DNA of 64,000 nt from Roseobacter insulae (lineage in GTDB: Bacteria; Pseudomonadota; Alphaproteobacteria; Rhodobacterales; Rhodobacteraceae), in contig NZ_JAHXDN010000002.1 in NCBI RefSeq assembly GCF_019375555.1, positions 744,001-808,000 on the forward strand. The letters are read 5' to 3'. The first letter of the stretch is position 1, and each line of letters begins with the position of its first letter. Below, in pieces: positions 51,611 through 60,564 of the stretch. The notes under the pieces are model-generated. The model saw nothing but the letters and a program-made list of their open reading frames with translations. It was not told where the DNA came from and made no database searches. A program made the position numbers and the translations under genes.

Positions 51611-52771
51611 ATGAAAACACTCACAACGACTGCGGAACTTGCTGCTTTTTGTACGGAAGCGGCCACCTTTGACTATGTGACGGTGGATACCGAGTTTTTG
51701 CGCGAACGCACCTACTACTCCAAGCTGTGCCTGATCCAGCTGGCGATGCCTGGCAAGGACGACAGCGGTGCGGTGCTGGTGGACCCCCTGGCTGACGGGC
51801 TGTCGCTCGAACCGCTTTACGATCTCTTCCGCGATACTTCGGTGGTGAAGGTGTTTCATGCCGCACGGCAGGATCTTGAGATTTTCTACGTTGACGCGCA
51901 GGTCTTTCCCGAGCCGCTGTTCGATACCCAGGTCGCCGCGATGGTCTGTGGTTTCGGCGAACAGGTGGGGTATGAAACGCTTGTCCGGCGCATAGCGAAA
52001 CAGCAGCTGGACAAGACCTCGCGGTTTACCGACTGGTCACGCCGTCCGCTGACCGAGGCCCAGAAGACCTATGCGCTGGCTGATGTGACCCACCTGCGTG
52101 ACATCTACGAATTTCTGGCCGATAAGCTGGAGGAAACGGGGCGCAGCCGGTGGGTCAGGGAAGAGCTGACCGTGCTGACAAGCCCCGAAACCTATGTGGT
52201 GACCCCCACCGAGGCATGGCGCCGGGTGAAAACGCGCACGAATTCACCGAAGTTCCTCGCCGTCGTGCGTGAATTGGCGGCGTTCCGCGAGATCTATGCG
52301 CAGGAGCGCAACGTGCCCCGCAACCGGGTGTTCAAAGATGACGCGCTGGTAGAACTGGCGTCGAACAAGCCCAAGACCCCCGAGGAACTGGGGCGTGCAA
52401 GGCTGCTTTTGCGAGAGGCCCGACGGGGCGATATCGCCGAGGGCATTCTGAAAGCCGTGGCCGCGGGCGTGGCCTGTGCGCCGGAGAAGATGCCGCAACC
52501 TGACCGGTCCCGCGACAAGCTGCAGGTCAACCCGGCGCTGGCAGATCTGCTGAGGGTGCTGCTCAAGGCGAAAACCGAAAGCGTCGGCGTCGCTGCAAAG
52601 CTCATCGCTTCCGCCGCTGATCTGGATGGTATCGCGGCTGGCCTGCGCGACGTGCCGGCGCTGTCCGGCTGGCGCAAAGAGGTGTTCGGTGCTGATGCGC
52701 TGCGATTGTGTGACGGCAAGATTGCGCTGGCGGCGGATAACTCTGACGTTCGCATCGTGTCGCTGGACTGA
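51611..52771 (+). CDS. rnd: Ribonuclease D
   Basis: RNase D is a DEDD 3'-5' exoribonuclease that trims tRNA precursors. The 386-residue protein has exonuclease motif I TVDTEFLRERTYYSKLCLIQ and motif II FHAARQDLEIFY. Motif III with Tyr is EAQKTYALADVTHL. An HRDC-like domain (LAAFREIYAQERNVPRNRVFKDDALVELA) follows at about 205-280. Length is normal for the family. Confidence 0.95.
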   Translation: MKTLTTTAELAAFCTEAATFDYVTVDTEFLRERTYYSKLCLIQLAMPGKDDSGAVLVDPLADGLSLEPLYDLFRDTSVVKVFHAARQDLEIFYVDAQVFPEPLFDTQVAAMVCGFGEQVGYETLVRRIAKQQLDKTSRFTDWSRRPLTEAQKTYALADVTHLRDIYEFLADKLEETGRSRWVREELTVLTSPETYVVTPTEAWRRVKTRTNSPKFLAVVRELAAFREIYAQERNVPRNRVFKDDALVELASNKPKTPEELGRARLLLREARRGDIAEGILKAVAAGVACAPEKMPQPDRSRDKLQVNPALADLLRVLLKAKTESVGVAAKLIASAADLDGIAAGLRDVPALSGWRKEVFGADALRLCDGKIALAADNSDVRIVSLD

Positions 52772-52781
52772 ACAGGCGACC

Positions 52782-53294
52782 CTAGCGGCGTGCCTGCTGC
52801 GCGTTCTGAACACCTTCCACCCGAATGGTTCTGGCCTCCGCCAGCGTGCGGTCGGTGACCCGACGCGCCGCCGTGACCTGCCGCGTCGCAGGTGCACCGC
52901 GCGCGACGCTTCCGTCACGGCGCAGCCCTTCCAACCGGTAGGTCAGAACACCGTCCTCGGCTTGCTCATCCTTGTTGGCGGGCGTCAGCTGGACGTCGTA
53001 AATCCCCTGTACCGCCGCGGTGCCCGTGGCCCGGATGATGGCGCCGCCGGGGACCCGTTCAATGATCAGCTCGTCAATGGTCTCGATCGGGGTGCCCTGA
53101 TAGATGGCTTCGCGGTCACGTCGGGACTGAAAAATGCCCGAGCGTTCAGGCAGCAACGGATTCTTTTCCTCGGACGCGGCGGTGGCGACGGGCACCGACT
53201 CGCCATTGCCGAACCAATTGAAAGGGTTGAGCCGCGTACTGCAGGCCGAAAGGACCAGGGTCGAGACCACGAGGGCGGAAACTGTCTTGCGCAT
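52782..53294 (-). CDS. Predicted lipoprotein
   Basis: This 170-residue exported protein has a lipoprotein signal (VSALVVSTLVLSAC, lipobox LSAC). The mature beta-rich domain contains PIETIDELIIERVPGGAIIRA and AAVQGIYDVQLTP, and the C-terminus is Arg-rich. I do not recognise a named function. Homologues with the same neighbourhood (rnd, sufE) occur in roseobacters. ATG 53294 starts the signal peptide; TTG 53306 is in frame but less likely. It is convergent with rnd. Confidence 0.75.
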   Translation of the reverse strand: MRKTVSALVVSTLVLSACSTRLNPFNWFGNGESVPVATAASEEKNPLLPERSGIFQSRRDREAIYQGTPIETIDELIIERVPGGAIIRATGTAAVQGIYDVQLTPANKDEQAEDGVLTYRLEGLRRDGSVARGAPATRQVTAARRVTDRTLAEARTIRVEGVQNAQQARR

Positions 53295-53418
53295 GCTGCC
53301 TGCCAATTGTTTTTCGTACTTCGGACTAGCGCATCTGATGTCCTTTGAAAAGCGTCAAGGCAGGGCTGGACCTTTGGCAGGTCACGGCTTACCTCAGTCG
53401 CAACAAATGAGGATCGGC

Positions 53419-53832
53419 ATGGCGCAGGCTGCTTTTGAAGAATTGGTGGAAGACTTCCAGTTTCTGGAAGACTGGGAGGATCGCTACCGGCTGGTGATCG
53501 AAGAGGGCAAGGCGATGGCCCCCCTTGAGGAGGCGCTCAAAGTGCCTGCGACCAAGGTTGAGGGCTGCGCCAGCCAGGTATGGCTGCATGCGCTCACGGA
53601 GGGCGGCGTGCTGCAGTTTGACGGGGAAAGCGACGCGATGATCGTGAACGGGCTGATCGCGGTTCTGAGGAAACTGTACAACGGGCTGCCGTTGGAACAG
53701 GTGATCTCCGTGGACGCACGCGCCGAAATGGAACGGCTGGGCCTCAATGATCACCTGTCGGCGCAGCGCTCCAACGGGTTGCGCGCAATGATCGAGCGCA
53801 TCCGCTCTGTCGCGGCCGCTGCCGCGGCGTGA
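53419..53832 (+). CDS. sufE: Cysteine desulfuration protein SufE
   Basis: SufE accepts persulfide sulfur from the SufS desulfurase for iron-sulfur cluster assembly. The 137-residue protein shows FEELVEDFQFLEDWEDRYRL at the N-terminus. The sulfur-accepting Cys lies in KVEGCASQVWL (about residue 51). LSAQRSNGLRAMIERI closes the domain. ATG 53419 has AGGA about 6 nt upstream; ATG 53407 is an in-frame alternative. The long upstream frame overlaps the divergent lipoprotein gene and was rejected. No other suf genes are near. Confidence 0.93.
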   Translation: MAQAAFEELVEDFQFLEDWEDRYRLVIEEGKAMAPLEEALKVPATKVEGCASQVWLHALTEGGVLQFDGESDAMIVNGLIAVLRKLYNGLPLEQVISVDARAEMERLGLNDHLSAQRSNGLRAMIERIRSVAAAAAA

Positions 53833-53842
53833 CCTGAAAGGC

Positions 53843-53886
53843 GACGCCTTCGGCGTCACGCGATGTTTTAATTTCCTCCGGAAATT
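53843..53886. repeat. Two adjacent palindromes after sufE
   Basis: GACGC-CTTCG-GCGTC (53843-53857) is a stable tetraloop-type hairpin followed by GTTTTAATTT. Directly after it, AATTTCC-TCC-GGAAATT (53870-53886) forms a second perfect palindrome. The pair may be a terminator module for sufE and for the convergent DUF1638 gene. Confidence 0.6.
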
Positions 53887-53920
53887 GTGGTGGTGGAGCG
53901 GTTATCGGCAGATCGCCGCA

Positions 53921-54559
53921 TCAAAGCTTCGCCAGGGCGGTGGCAAGGTCACCATACCCTGTCAGGCGGCGTTCGAAGGCCAAGCCCAGAAAGTCTGCAC
54001 AATCGCGCGCTTTCGCGGTGAGGGCCGGATCGTCCGTCTGTGCCTGATAGACCAGTTTTTCATAATTGCCAAAGTACATGTCGCGCAGTTCGGGATGGCG
54101 GTCGAGGCCCATCGGCTTGATGATGAAGGCCTCGAACTGACGCACGAGAAAATCGGTGAGGTAGAAGGCTGTGATCTCTGTCTCTGCCTGCTTGGCGAAA
54201 CGGTCGTTACCTTCGAAGAACGAGTAGCAATGCGGGCCTGCGATCATCTCCACGCCAAGCTCCTTGCAGGCGGCCTCCAGCAGGCCACCGGTGCCGCAAT
54301 CGGCGTAGACCACGAAGATCGTGTCATAGGCATCGCCGTGTTTTGCCACCGTATCGCGGACGGCCTCTGTGATCTTATCGGGATAGAGGTGGTATTTCGC
54401 GGGCAGGCAGGTGAGATCAAGATGCACCCAGCCGTTCGCCTTTTTCAGGTCGATGATTTCGCGGGCCAGCGCGCCGCAGGCGACGAGAAGAACCCTGCCG
54501 CTCTTTTGGGTCAGCGGCAGCCCGGTCTCCGTCAGCTTATTGTCGTTCAGACCTTGCAT
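53921..54559 (-). CDS. DUF1638 domain-containing protein
   Basis: This is a 212-residue cytoplasmic protein of the DUF1638 family. Its motifs include LLVACGALAREI, LPAKYHLYPDKI, VVYADCGTGG and EMIAGPHCYSFFEGNDRF. Conserved cysteines (VACGAL, DCGTGG, PHCYSF) suggest a metal or cofactor site. The family accompanies corrinoid proteins and methyltransferases in many genomes, and here it follows the corrinoid protein gene on the same strand (68 bp). A role in methyl transfer is inferred from this context. AAAGGG precedes ATG 54559. Confidence 0.88.
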   Translation of the reverse strand: MQGLNDNKLTETGLPLTQKSGRVLLVACGALAREIIDLKKANGWVHLDLTCLPAKYHLYPDKITEAVRDTVAKHGDAYDTIFVVYADCGTGGLLEAACKELGVEMIAGPHCYSFFEGNDRFAKQAETEITAFYLTDFLVRQFEAFIIKPMGLDRHPELRDMYFGNYEKLVYQAQTDDPALTAKARDCADFLGLAFERRLTGYGDLATALAKL

Positions 54560-54627
54560 GGCACCCTTTCATGAAAACGGCCTGCGCCGGGCATCCGACA
54601 CAGGCCGCACATTCCATGTGACGGTGG

Positions 54628-55326
54628 TCAGGCGGATTTCTGGTTATGCTTGCGACCAACCCATTCCTTTGCGGTTTCCACCGCGACCGCAGCGTCCCGG
54701 CAATAGGCGTCGGCACCGATCGCCCGGCCGAATTCCTCGTTCAGCGGCGCGCCTCCGACCAGTACGATATAGTCATCGCGGATGCCCTGTTCGACCATCG
54801 TATCGATGACAACTTTCATATAGGGCATCGTGGTTGTCAGCAGTGCAGACATGCCCAGGATGTCGGGGCCTTCCTTTTCCATCGCTTCAAGGTAGGCTTC
54901 GACCGCATTGTTGATGCCGAGATCGACGACTTCGAAACCAGCGCCTTCCATCATCATGCCGACGAGGTTCTTGCCGATGTCGTGAATGTCGCCCTTGACG
55001 GTGCCGATGACCATCTTGCCGACGCGCGGCGCACCGGTTTCGACAAGCAGCGGTTTGAGGATGGCCATGCCGCCCTTCATCGCGTTCGCGGCCAGCAAGA
55101 CCTCTGGCACAAAGAGAATGCCATCCCGGAAGTCGTGGCCGACGATGGTCATACCGCCGACAAGGGCCTTGGTAAGCACATCGTAAGGTTGCCATCCGCG
55201 TTCCAGCAGGATGTTCACGCCTTCCTCGATTTCCTCCTTGAGACCGTCGTAAAGGTCGTCAAACATCTGTTGAACGAGTTCTTCGTCGTCCAGCTCCGAG
55301 AGGATGATATCGTCTTCGTCCGACAT
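54628..55326 (-). CDS. Corrinoid (B12-binding) protein of split methionine synthase
   Basis: This 232-residue protein has a helical cap domain (residues about 15-95) and a Rossmann-type B12-binding domain. The DxHxxG motif that replaces the lower cobalt ligand is GTVKGDIHDIGKNLV. Further B12 motifs are DILGMSALLTTTMPYMK and VLVGGAPLNEEF. It corresponds to the cobalamin module of MetH. Roseobacter-group bacteria (e.g. Phaeobacter) are reported to use separate corrinoid, homocysteine and folate proteins. The matching Bmt lies at 60565. AAGGAAAG precedes ATG 55326. Confidence 0.9.
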   Translation of the reverse strand: MSDEDDIILSELDDEELVQQMFDDLYDGLKEEIEEGVNILLERGWQPYDVLTKALVGGMTIVGHDFRDGILFVPEVLLAANAMKGGMAILKPLLVETGAPRVGKMVIGTVKGDIHDIGKNLVGMMMEGAGFEVVDLGINNAVEAYLEAMEKEGPDILGMSALLTTTMPYMKVVIDTMVEQGIRDDYIVLVGGAPLNEEFGRAIGADAYCRDAAVAVETAKEWVGRKHNQKSA

Positions 55327-55360
55327 TGGCTTTCCTTTGTTGCCGCACCATAAAGCAGGG

Positions 55361-55437
55361 TGCGACCTCTGAACTCTTTTGACAGAACGTCTGCATGCGA
55401 CTTTTCAAATTGCGACACGAGGGTAACAATGTGCGAC
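55361..55437. promoter_or_regulatory. Four TGCGAC repeats upstream of corrinoid gene
   Basis: TGCGAC occurs at 55361, 55396, 55411 and 55432 in the 213-bp leader of the corrinoid protein gene. The density is higher than expected by chance in about 80 bp. It could be a regulator-binding array, but no known regulator consensus is assigned. Confidence 0.35.
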
Positions 55438-55539
55438 GCTGTGACGCGAATTTTAGCGTGACAACAGAAGGCTGCACAAGCTTTTGAACACGCGGGGCGT
55501 TCGAAACTTTCTCATAATCATGTACAGGTGAGCCCGCGC

Positions 55540-58500
55540 TTACTCGGCCGCCTGCACCAGTGCTACCGGTGGTTGCGGGGCGTTCCGCACGGCGCTGTCC
55601 TGCGTCGGCGCCCGCCCGCGACGGGCGTAAAGCAGCGCAAACATCGGGGGTGTGAAATAGAACGACACAACTGTCGACAGCAAAACGCCACCGGCTACCG
55701 ACATCGCAAAAGGCGGCCAGAAACCGCCGCCGGCAAGGATCAGCGGCAGGAACCCTCCGAAGGTGGTGATGGTCGTGCTGATGATGTGCCGGCTGGATCC
55801 CATCAGCACGTCCACCATGGCACCCGGATCTCCCGACCGGGCTTCCGGGTCGTCCCGCAGGCCGGTCATGATGATGATCGCGGCGTTGATCGAAACGCCG
55901 ATGGACCCGATCACCCCGATGATCGCATTGATCCCGAAGGGATACTGGAAGATCGCGAGCGACAGAATGCTCAGACCGGCGGACAACACGCTCACAACCA
56001 GGGCAATTACCGTCAGGCGGAAGGAGTTGAACGTCATCACGATGGCTGCAATCGACAGGGTGACGATAAGACCGAGCGATGCCAACAGGTTCCCCAGGGT
56101 TTCCGCGCGTGCATCGCTGTCGCCGCCGATCTCGAGCCGGTAGCCCGCAGGCAAGGCGAAGCCCTCGGCCTCCAGGGCATTCTGGACTTCGACGAGTGCT
56201 TCCTCGGGCAGCACATCGCGCAGGATGAAAGCCTGAACCGTGTTGACGCGCTCAGCGTTGCGCCGCGTGATGATGGGCTCGCTTGGCGTCAGTGAGAGGG
56301 TCGCAATGGCCGAGAGCGGGATACTTGGCAGATCACCCTCGCGTGAGAGCGCAGCGGCCGATGGCGGCAGGATGGTCATGTCGGCGATGGCGGTCAGGTC
56401 GCTGCGGGTTGCGTCCCCGAAGCGCACGCGCACCGGCAATTCTTCCGGCCCTTCCAGCAGGGAGCCGCCCGCAACGCCTTCAAGACCGGCTTCGAGCTGG
56501 CGCGCCACGGTTGCGAGATCAAGGCCGAGCTGGCGTGCCTTGGCCTCGTTGATGTCAACGCTCACCTGGGGTGCGCCGGTCGTGACGGTGCCGCGCGCGA
56601 GGGTGACCGCGTCGACGTTTGCAACAATGCGGCGCATGTCCGCGCCGATCTCACGCAGCGTATCGAGGTCGGAGCCCACCACGCGCAACTCCACCGGGGC
56701 ATCGACGGGCGGGCCCTGAACCAGACCGCGCACCAGCACCTGCGCCTCGGGTGCCGCGGTGCCGATCTCTCGTTCCAGCCGGGCGATCAATGCCTCGGTT
56801 GCTTCTGGCGACCGGGTCGTGACCAGCGCCTGTGCGAACCGCGCGGCGTTATCGCGGGCGCTGACCATGTTGTAGTAAAATGCCGGGGCCGATTTGCCGA
56901 GAACCCAGGACACCTGGGTGGTTTCAGGTGCGCCACGCAGCAGTGCGTCCAGCCTGTGCACGACCTTTTCAGTCTGGGCAAGCGCTGCGCCGGGGCGCAA
57001 ATCCACCTCGATATGGAACTGGTCACGGTCCACGCCGGGAAAGAACTGGGCAGTCAACAAAGGCATCGACATGAACCCCAGAACCGGCAGCACCAGTGCA
57101 AAACCGACGGACCGCACGGGGTTGCGCACTGCCCACCGCAGGGACCCGGCGAAAGCTGCGGAGACAAGCGGCAGCTTCAACCCCGAGGCCAGAGTGCTGA
57201 CCGCGTGTTGCGACGGCATCGCCCAGCCCGCGATGGCGGGAGTGAGCGTCACGGCGATGACAAAGGACCACATGAGCATGGTCACGACGGCAATGGCGAT
57301 GGATCCCACGAAGTCTCCCGCCGGTCCGGGCAGAAGGATCATCGGAGTAAAGGACAGGGCTGTCGTGACGGTCGAGGCGAAAAGCGGCGCAAAAAGGCGC
57401 CGGACGGCGCCGCGCACGGCGGCAATTCGTTGCTGACCTCTCGCAATCCGCTGGCCGACTTCATCCGTCATCACGATCCCCGCATCGACCAGCAGACCCA
57501 GCGCCACGATCAGGCCGGTCACGGACATCTGGTGGATCGCGAGGCCGATGATGTTCATCGTGGCAAGCGTCGCAAGGGACACGACCGGCAGGATCAACGC
57601 GACGATCAGGGCCGCACGAACCCCCATGGTGATCAGCAGGACACCTACGACAAGGGCGACGCCAATGGCCATGTTGCCACCAACTTCGGCCAGCCGTTCA
57701 GCGGTGTAGCGGCTCTGGTCAAAGATAAGCTCGACGGAAATACCGCCCGGTGCCTGGGCCTGAAATCCGGCCAGCGCCTTGGTGACCCGCGCGATCCAGA
57801 CATCAACCTTTAACCCGTCTTCGAGCTTTGCGGCCACCAGCACGGCAGGTGCGCCGTTGTGCAAGGCCTGTTCCGCCAGCGGCAGGCGGGGTCCGCGACT
57901 GATCGAGGCGACGTCGGCAAGCCGGGTGACCTGACCGTCCGGGCCTTCCCGGACAATCACCTCCCGCACACGCTCAAGCGCCGTGATATCTCCCTCGATA
58001 TCGATGATCATCTCACTGGTCCTGCCGCGCACGCGCCCGGCCTGTCCCTTGCTGTCAGCACGGGCGATGACGGCGGAGACGTCATCCGCCGTCAGACCCA
58101 GCGCTGCCGCCCGGTCAGGGTCGAGGGTGACGAGCACCTCTTCTTCGGGGGCGCCGAATGTTTCGACGTTCTTTGTCCCGGGCAGGCTGCGCAGCGCATC
58201 GGCGAGGCTTTCGGAGTAGCGGCCCATGATCGACAGGGGCACATCGTCATGCGTGGCCGACAGCGCGATGATCGCGCCAAATGTGCCCGCGCCTTCGGAG
58301 GAGAAATCCGGCGTCAGCACACCTTGCGGGAACTCAGCCTCTGCATCACTCAGAGCGTCGCGGATTTCGGACCATACCTGTTCGATGCGGGCATCTGCCA
58401 GCGTGTCCGACAGATCGACCTGAACGATCGAGATGCCCGTGGCTGAAGTGGAGTTGATCTCGTCCACTTCCGGGATTTCGCGCAACACATCCTCGATTTC

Positions 58501-58689
58501 CGCGGTGACCAGCGTCTCCACTCTGGCGGGGTCCGCGCCGGGGTAGGGGGTTGTTATCGTCGCAAAAAGGTTCGTGATCGTCGGGTCTTCTTGTCGGCCG
58601 ATGGCCAGCAGGGCGGACAATCCGGCCGCAATGATGACCAGAAGCGCCAGGGCGACGATGCGCGGCTCGCGGAACGTAAGCGTCTCCAT
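55540..58689 (-). CDS. RND efflux transporter permease
   Basis: This 1049-residue inner-membrane pump of the HAE1/AcrB superfamily has twelve predicted membrane helices and two large periplasmic loops. It begins with FREPRIVALALLVIIAAGLSALL. The usual TM4 proton-relay pair is altered: LLVDAGIVM keeps the first Asp but has Ala in place of the second. TM10-11 show LTVIALVVSVLSAGLS and a Ser/Thr-rich helix. It forms a two-gene operon with its adaptor (stop and start overlap as TGATG). No outer-membrane factor gene is next to it. Substrate unknown. Confidence 0.93.
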   Translation of the reverse strand: METLTFREPRIVALALLVIIAAGLSALLAIGRQEDPTITNLFATITTPYPGADPARVETLVTAEIEDVLREIPEVDEINSTSATGISIVQVDLSDTLADARIEQVWSEIRDALSDAEAEFPQGVLTPDFSSEGAGTFGAIIALSATHDDVPLSIMGRYSESLADALRSLPGTKNVETFGAPEEEVLVTLDPDRAAALGLTADDVSAVIARADSKGQAGRVRGRTSEMIIDIEGDITALERVREVIVREGPDGQVTRLADVASISRGPRLPLAEQALHNGAPAVLVAAKLEDGLKVDVWIARVTKALAGFQAQAPGGISVELIFDQSRYTAERLAEVGGNMAIGVALVVGVLLITMGVRAALIVALILPVVSLATLATMNIIGLAIHQMSVTGLIVALGLLVDAGIVMTDEVGQRIARGQQRIAAVRGAVRRLFAPLFASTVTTALSFTPMILLPGPAGDFVGSIAIAVVTMLMWSFVIAVTLTPAIAGWAMPSQHAVSTLASGLKLPLVSAAFAGSLRWAVRNPVRSVGFALVLPVLGFMSMPLLTAQFFPGVDRDQFHIEVDLRPGAALAQTEKVVHRLDALLRGAPETTQVSWVLGKSAPAFYYNMVSARDNAARFAQALVTTRSPEATEALIARLEREIGTAAPEAQVLVRGLVQGPPVDAPVELRVVGSDLDTLREIGADMRRIVANVDAVTLARGTVTTGAPQVSVDINEAKARQLGLDLATVARQLEAGLEGVAGGSLLEGPEELPVRVRFGDATRSDLTAIADMTILPPSAAALSREGDLPSIPLSAIATLSLTPSEPIITRRNAERVNTVQAFILRDVLPEEALVEVQNALEAEGFALPAGYRLEIGGDSDARAETLGNLLASLGLIVTLSIAAIVMTFNSFRLTVIALVVSVLSAGLSILSLAIFQYPFGINAIIGVIGSIGVSINAAIIIMTGLRDDPEARSGDPGAMVDVLMGSSRHIISTTITTFGGFLPLILAGGGFWPPFAMSVAGGVLLSTVVSFYFTPPMFALLYARRGRAPTQDSAVRNAPQPPVALVQAAE

Positions 58690-59849
58690 CAGCCTGCCTC
58701 TTGCAGGAGGCTAACCGTCTGGCCACTAACGACCCGGTGCGGGCCATCCGTGATGTAACGCATACCTTCCCTGAACGTGCCCCGGACATAGGCGCGTTCC
58801 GCATCCGAGAACAGCACTTCCACGGCTTCGGCCTGGACCTGCGTTTGCCCCCCGTCATCGGTCACCGTCATCAGGCGCCACAGGCCACGCGGGGCATCCT
58901 GCAGCGCGGCAAGGGGCACCCATGCGCCGCGCTCCGTGACCATCTGGGTCAGGACCAGCGCGCCAGTGTCGCGCAGCGGCGGAAGTTCGGAGCCGACAAA
59001 ATCAAGCAGGACCGTGCGCGTGCGGGTTGCGCTGTCAAGCTCCGGCAAAACGGCGTTCAGGCGCAGCGGGTAGCGTTTATTGCCGAAAATCGCGGCCACG
59101 TCGTTTGTGGATGTGAGCGCGGCAAGCGCATCGGGGGTGAGGCCGACCCGGAACTGCTGACCGCTCGCTTGCACGAGCGAGAACACGGGCTGGCCGGAGC
59201 CCACGGCACTGCCTGTATCGACCATCCGGGTGGATACCATGGCGTCAAACGGTGCGCGCAGCTCGGATTTTTCAAGTTGCAGATCCACGGATACGAGGCT
59301 GGCGTCGATTTCAGCAATGCGCGCCTCAAGCTCCGCCAGACGCAGCGCCACATTGTCGACCGCCTGCAGGGATGCGAAGCCGCGTTCGCTCAGCTCGGTC
59401 TGTCGCCTGGTGGTGCGTTTTGCCAGTTCGGCCTGCGCTTCCAGTGCGCGACGGGCCGCCATCAGGCGTGTTCTGTCCGCGTCGATCAACCTAGTGTCGA
59501 GACGCGCGATCACGGTGCCGGCGGTCATCCTGTCACCTTCATCGACGGCGAGATGTGCAATCGTGCCGCCCTGCTCGAAGGCCATCACCGTATGTTGCGC
59601 CGCCTCGATCTGCCCGGGAAACCGCCGTGGGACCTCGTAACCCTCCGACAGGACAAGGCGATCCGTCTGGACATGCATCGCGGGTGCGGCCTGTGGCGGG
59701 GTGACCGCAGCGGCCCGCTCGGCCAGCACGCTTTGGCCCAGGATCATCAGCCCGATGGCGATGCCGATCATGAATAGGGTAAAGACTAAGGTGAGCCATT
59801 GTCGTATTAGTCGTTGCCAGAGGGGTTTGTCGGCTGCGGCAGATGTCAT
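58689..59849 (-). CDS. RND efflux periplasmic adaptor (membrane fusion protein)
   Basis: This 386-residue adaptor has an N-terminal membrane anchor (LTLVFTLFMIGIAIGLMILG). The lipoyl half-motifs are MAFEQGGTIAHLAVDEGDRMTAG and LEKSELRAPFDAMVSTRMVD, which flank an alpha-helical hairpin. Beta-barrel and membrane-proximal domains follow. ATG 59849 (MTSAAADKP) is preferred, with GAGG upstream; GTG 59861 is in frame. Its leader carries the palindromes presumed to be the TetR operator. Confidence 0.92.
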   Translation of the reverse strand: MTSAAADKPLWQRLIRQWLTLVFTLFMIGIAIGLMILGQSVLAERAAAVTPPQAAPAMHVQTDRLVLSEGYEVPRRFPGQIEAAQHTVMAFEQGGTIAHLAVDEGDRMTAGTVIARLDTRLIDADRTRLMAARRALEAQAELAKRTTRRQTELSERGFASLQAVDNVALRLAELEARIAEIDASLVSVDLQLEKSELRAPFDAMVSTRMVDTGSAVGSGQPVFSLVQASGQQFRVGLTPDALAALTSTNDVAAIFGNKRYPLRLNAVLPELDSATRTRTVLLDFVGSELPPLRDTGALVLTQMVTERGAWVPLAALQDAPRGLWRLMTVTDDGGQTQVQAEAVEVLFSDAERAYVRGTFREGMRYITDGPHRVVSGQTVSLLQEAG

Positions 59850-59858
59850 GTGTGACCT

Positions 59859-59883
59859 CACTTGCGAAGTAAGTGTTACTTAC
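59859..59883. promoter_or_regulatory. Palindromic operator between TetR gene and RND operon
   Basis: GTAAG-TGTTA-CTTAC (59869-59883) is a perfect 5-bp inverted repeat. It overlaps a second one, CACTT-N7-AAGTG (59859-59875). Both lie in the 79-bp space between the divergent TetR gene and the adaptor gene, where a TetR repressor would block both promoters. Confidence 0.7.
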
Positions 59884-59928
59884 ATATGTTATAACCTCTA
59901 ACTTTATCAAGCGCGAAGGAGCGTTTTT

Positions 59929-60558
59929 TTGGCAGATACTGACGACACCGTTCAGGAGCGTCGTGCTTCTTACCACCACGGAGACCTGCGAGGGCAGCTG
60001 TTGACGGTTGTGCGTGAACTGGTGGAAGCCCATGGTCCGGAAGGATTTTCCGTGGCCGAGGCGGCGCGCCGGGCGGGGGTCAGCACAGCCGCACCCTACA
60101 AGCATTTCAAGGACAGGACCGACCTTCTGAACGCGCTGGTGTCAGATGCGATGGACCGTCTGAGCCTGCGAATGTCGCAGGAACGGGACAGGCATCCGCC
60201 GGGCTCTCTGGAGGCTGTTGCGGGAATCGGCAAGGCATATATCGAGTTCGCCAAGGACGAGCCGGGGATCTTCCGGCTGATGTTCGGCCTCACCGAAGGG
60301 CATGAGGAGGACAGTTGTCTTCAGGAGAAAGGCGAAGCCTGTTTCCAGATCGTCGTCGGGGCCTGTGCCGCCTACCTTGGGCCTGAGGCGGGTGAGTTGG
60401 CCGCGGCGCGATGCGCGTACATGCTGTGGACCTCCGTGCACGGGCACGCGTTCCTGAGCATTGACAGAAAGAACAGCACCGAACTCAAGGCGCTGGAAGA
60501 CTGGGATTTCCTCATAGCCGTTGGCAGCGGGATCCTGGGAAACCCGTCCCGGGGATGA
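59929..60558 (+). CDS. TetR/AcrR family transcriptional regulator
   Basis: This 209-residue repressor has an N-terminal TetR HTH (YHHGDLRGQLLTVVRELVEA, FSVAEAARRAGVSTAAPYKHF). A C-terminal ligand domain is of the WHG/TetR_C type (FRLMFGLTEG, YMLWTSVHGHAFL). Start is TTG 59929, with AAGGAG 8 nt upstream followed by a T-run. It is divergent from the RND operon, with operator-like palindromes in between, so it almost certainly regulates that pump. Confidence 0.92.
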   Translation: MADTDDTVQERRASYHHGDLRGQLLTVVRELVEAHGPEGFSVAEAARRAGVSTAAPYKHFKDRTDLLNALVSDAMDRLSLRMSQERDRHPPGSLEAVAGIGKAYIEFAKDEPGIFRLMFGLTEGHEEDSCLQEKGEACFQIVVGACAAYLGPEAGELAAARCAYMLWTSVHGHAFLSIDRKNSTELKALEDWDFLIAVGSGILGNPSRG

Positions 60559-60564
60559 CCGGCG

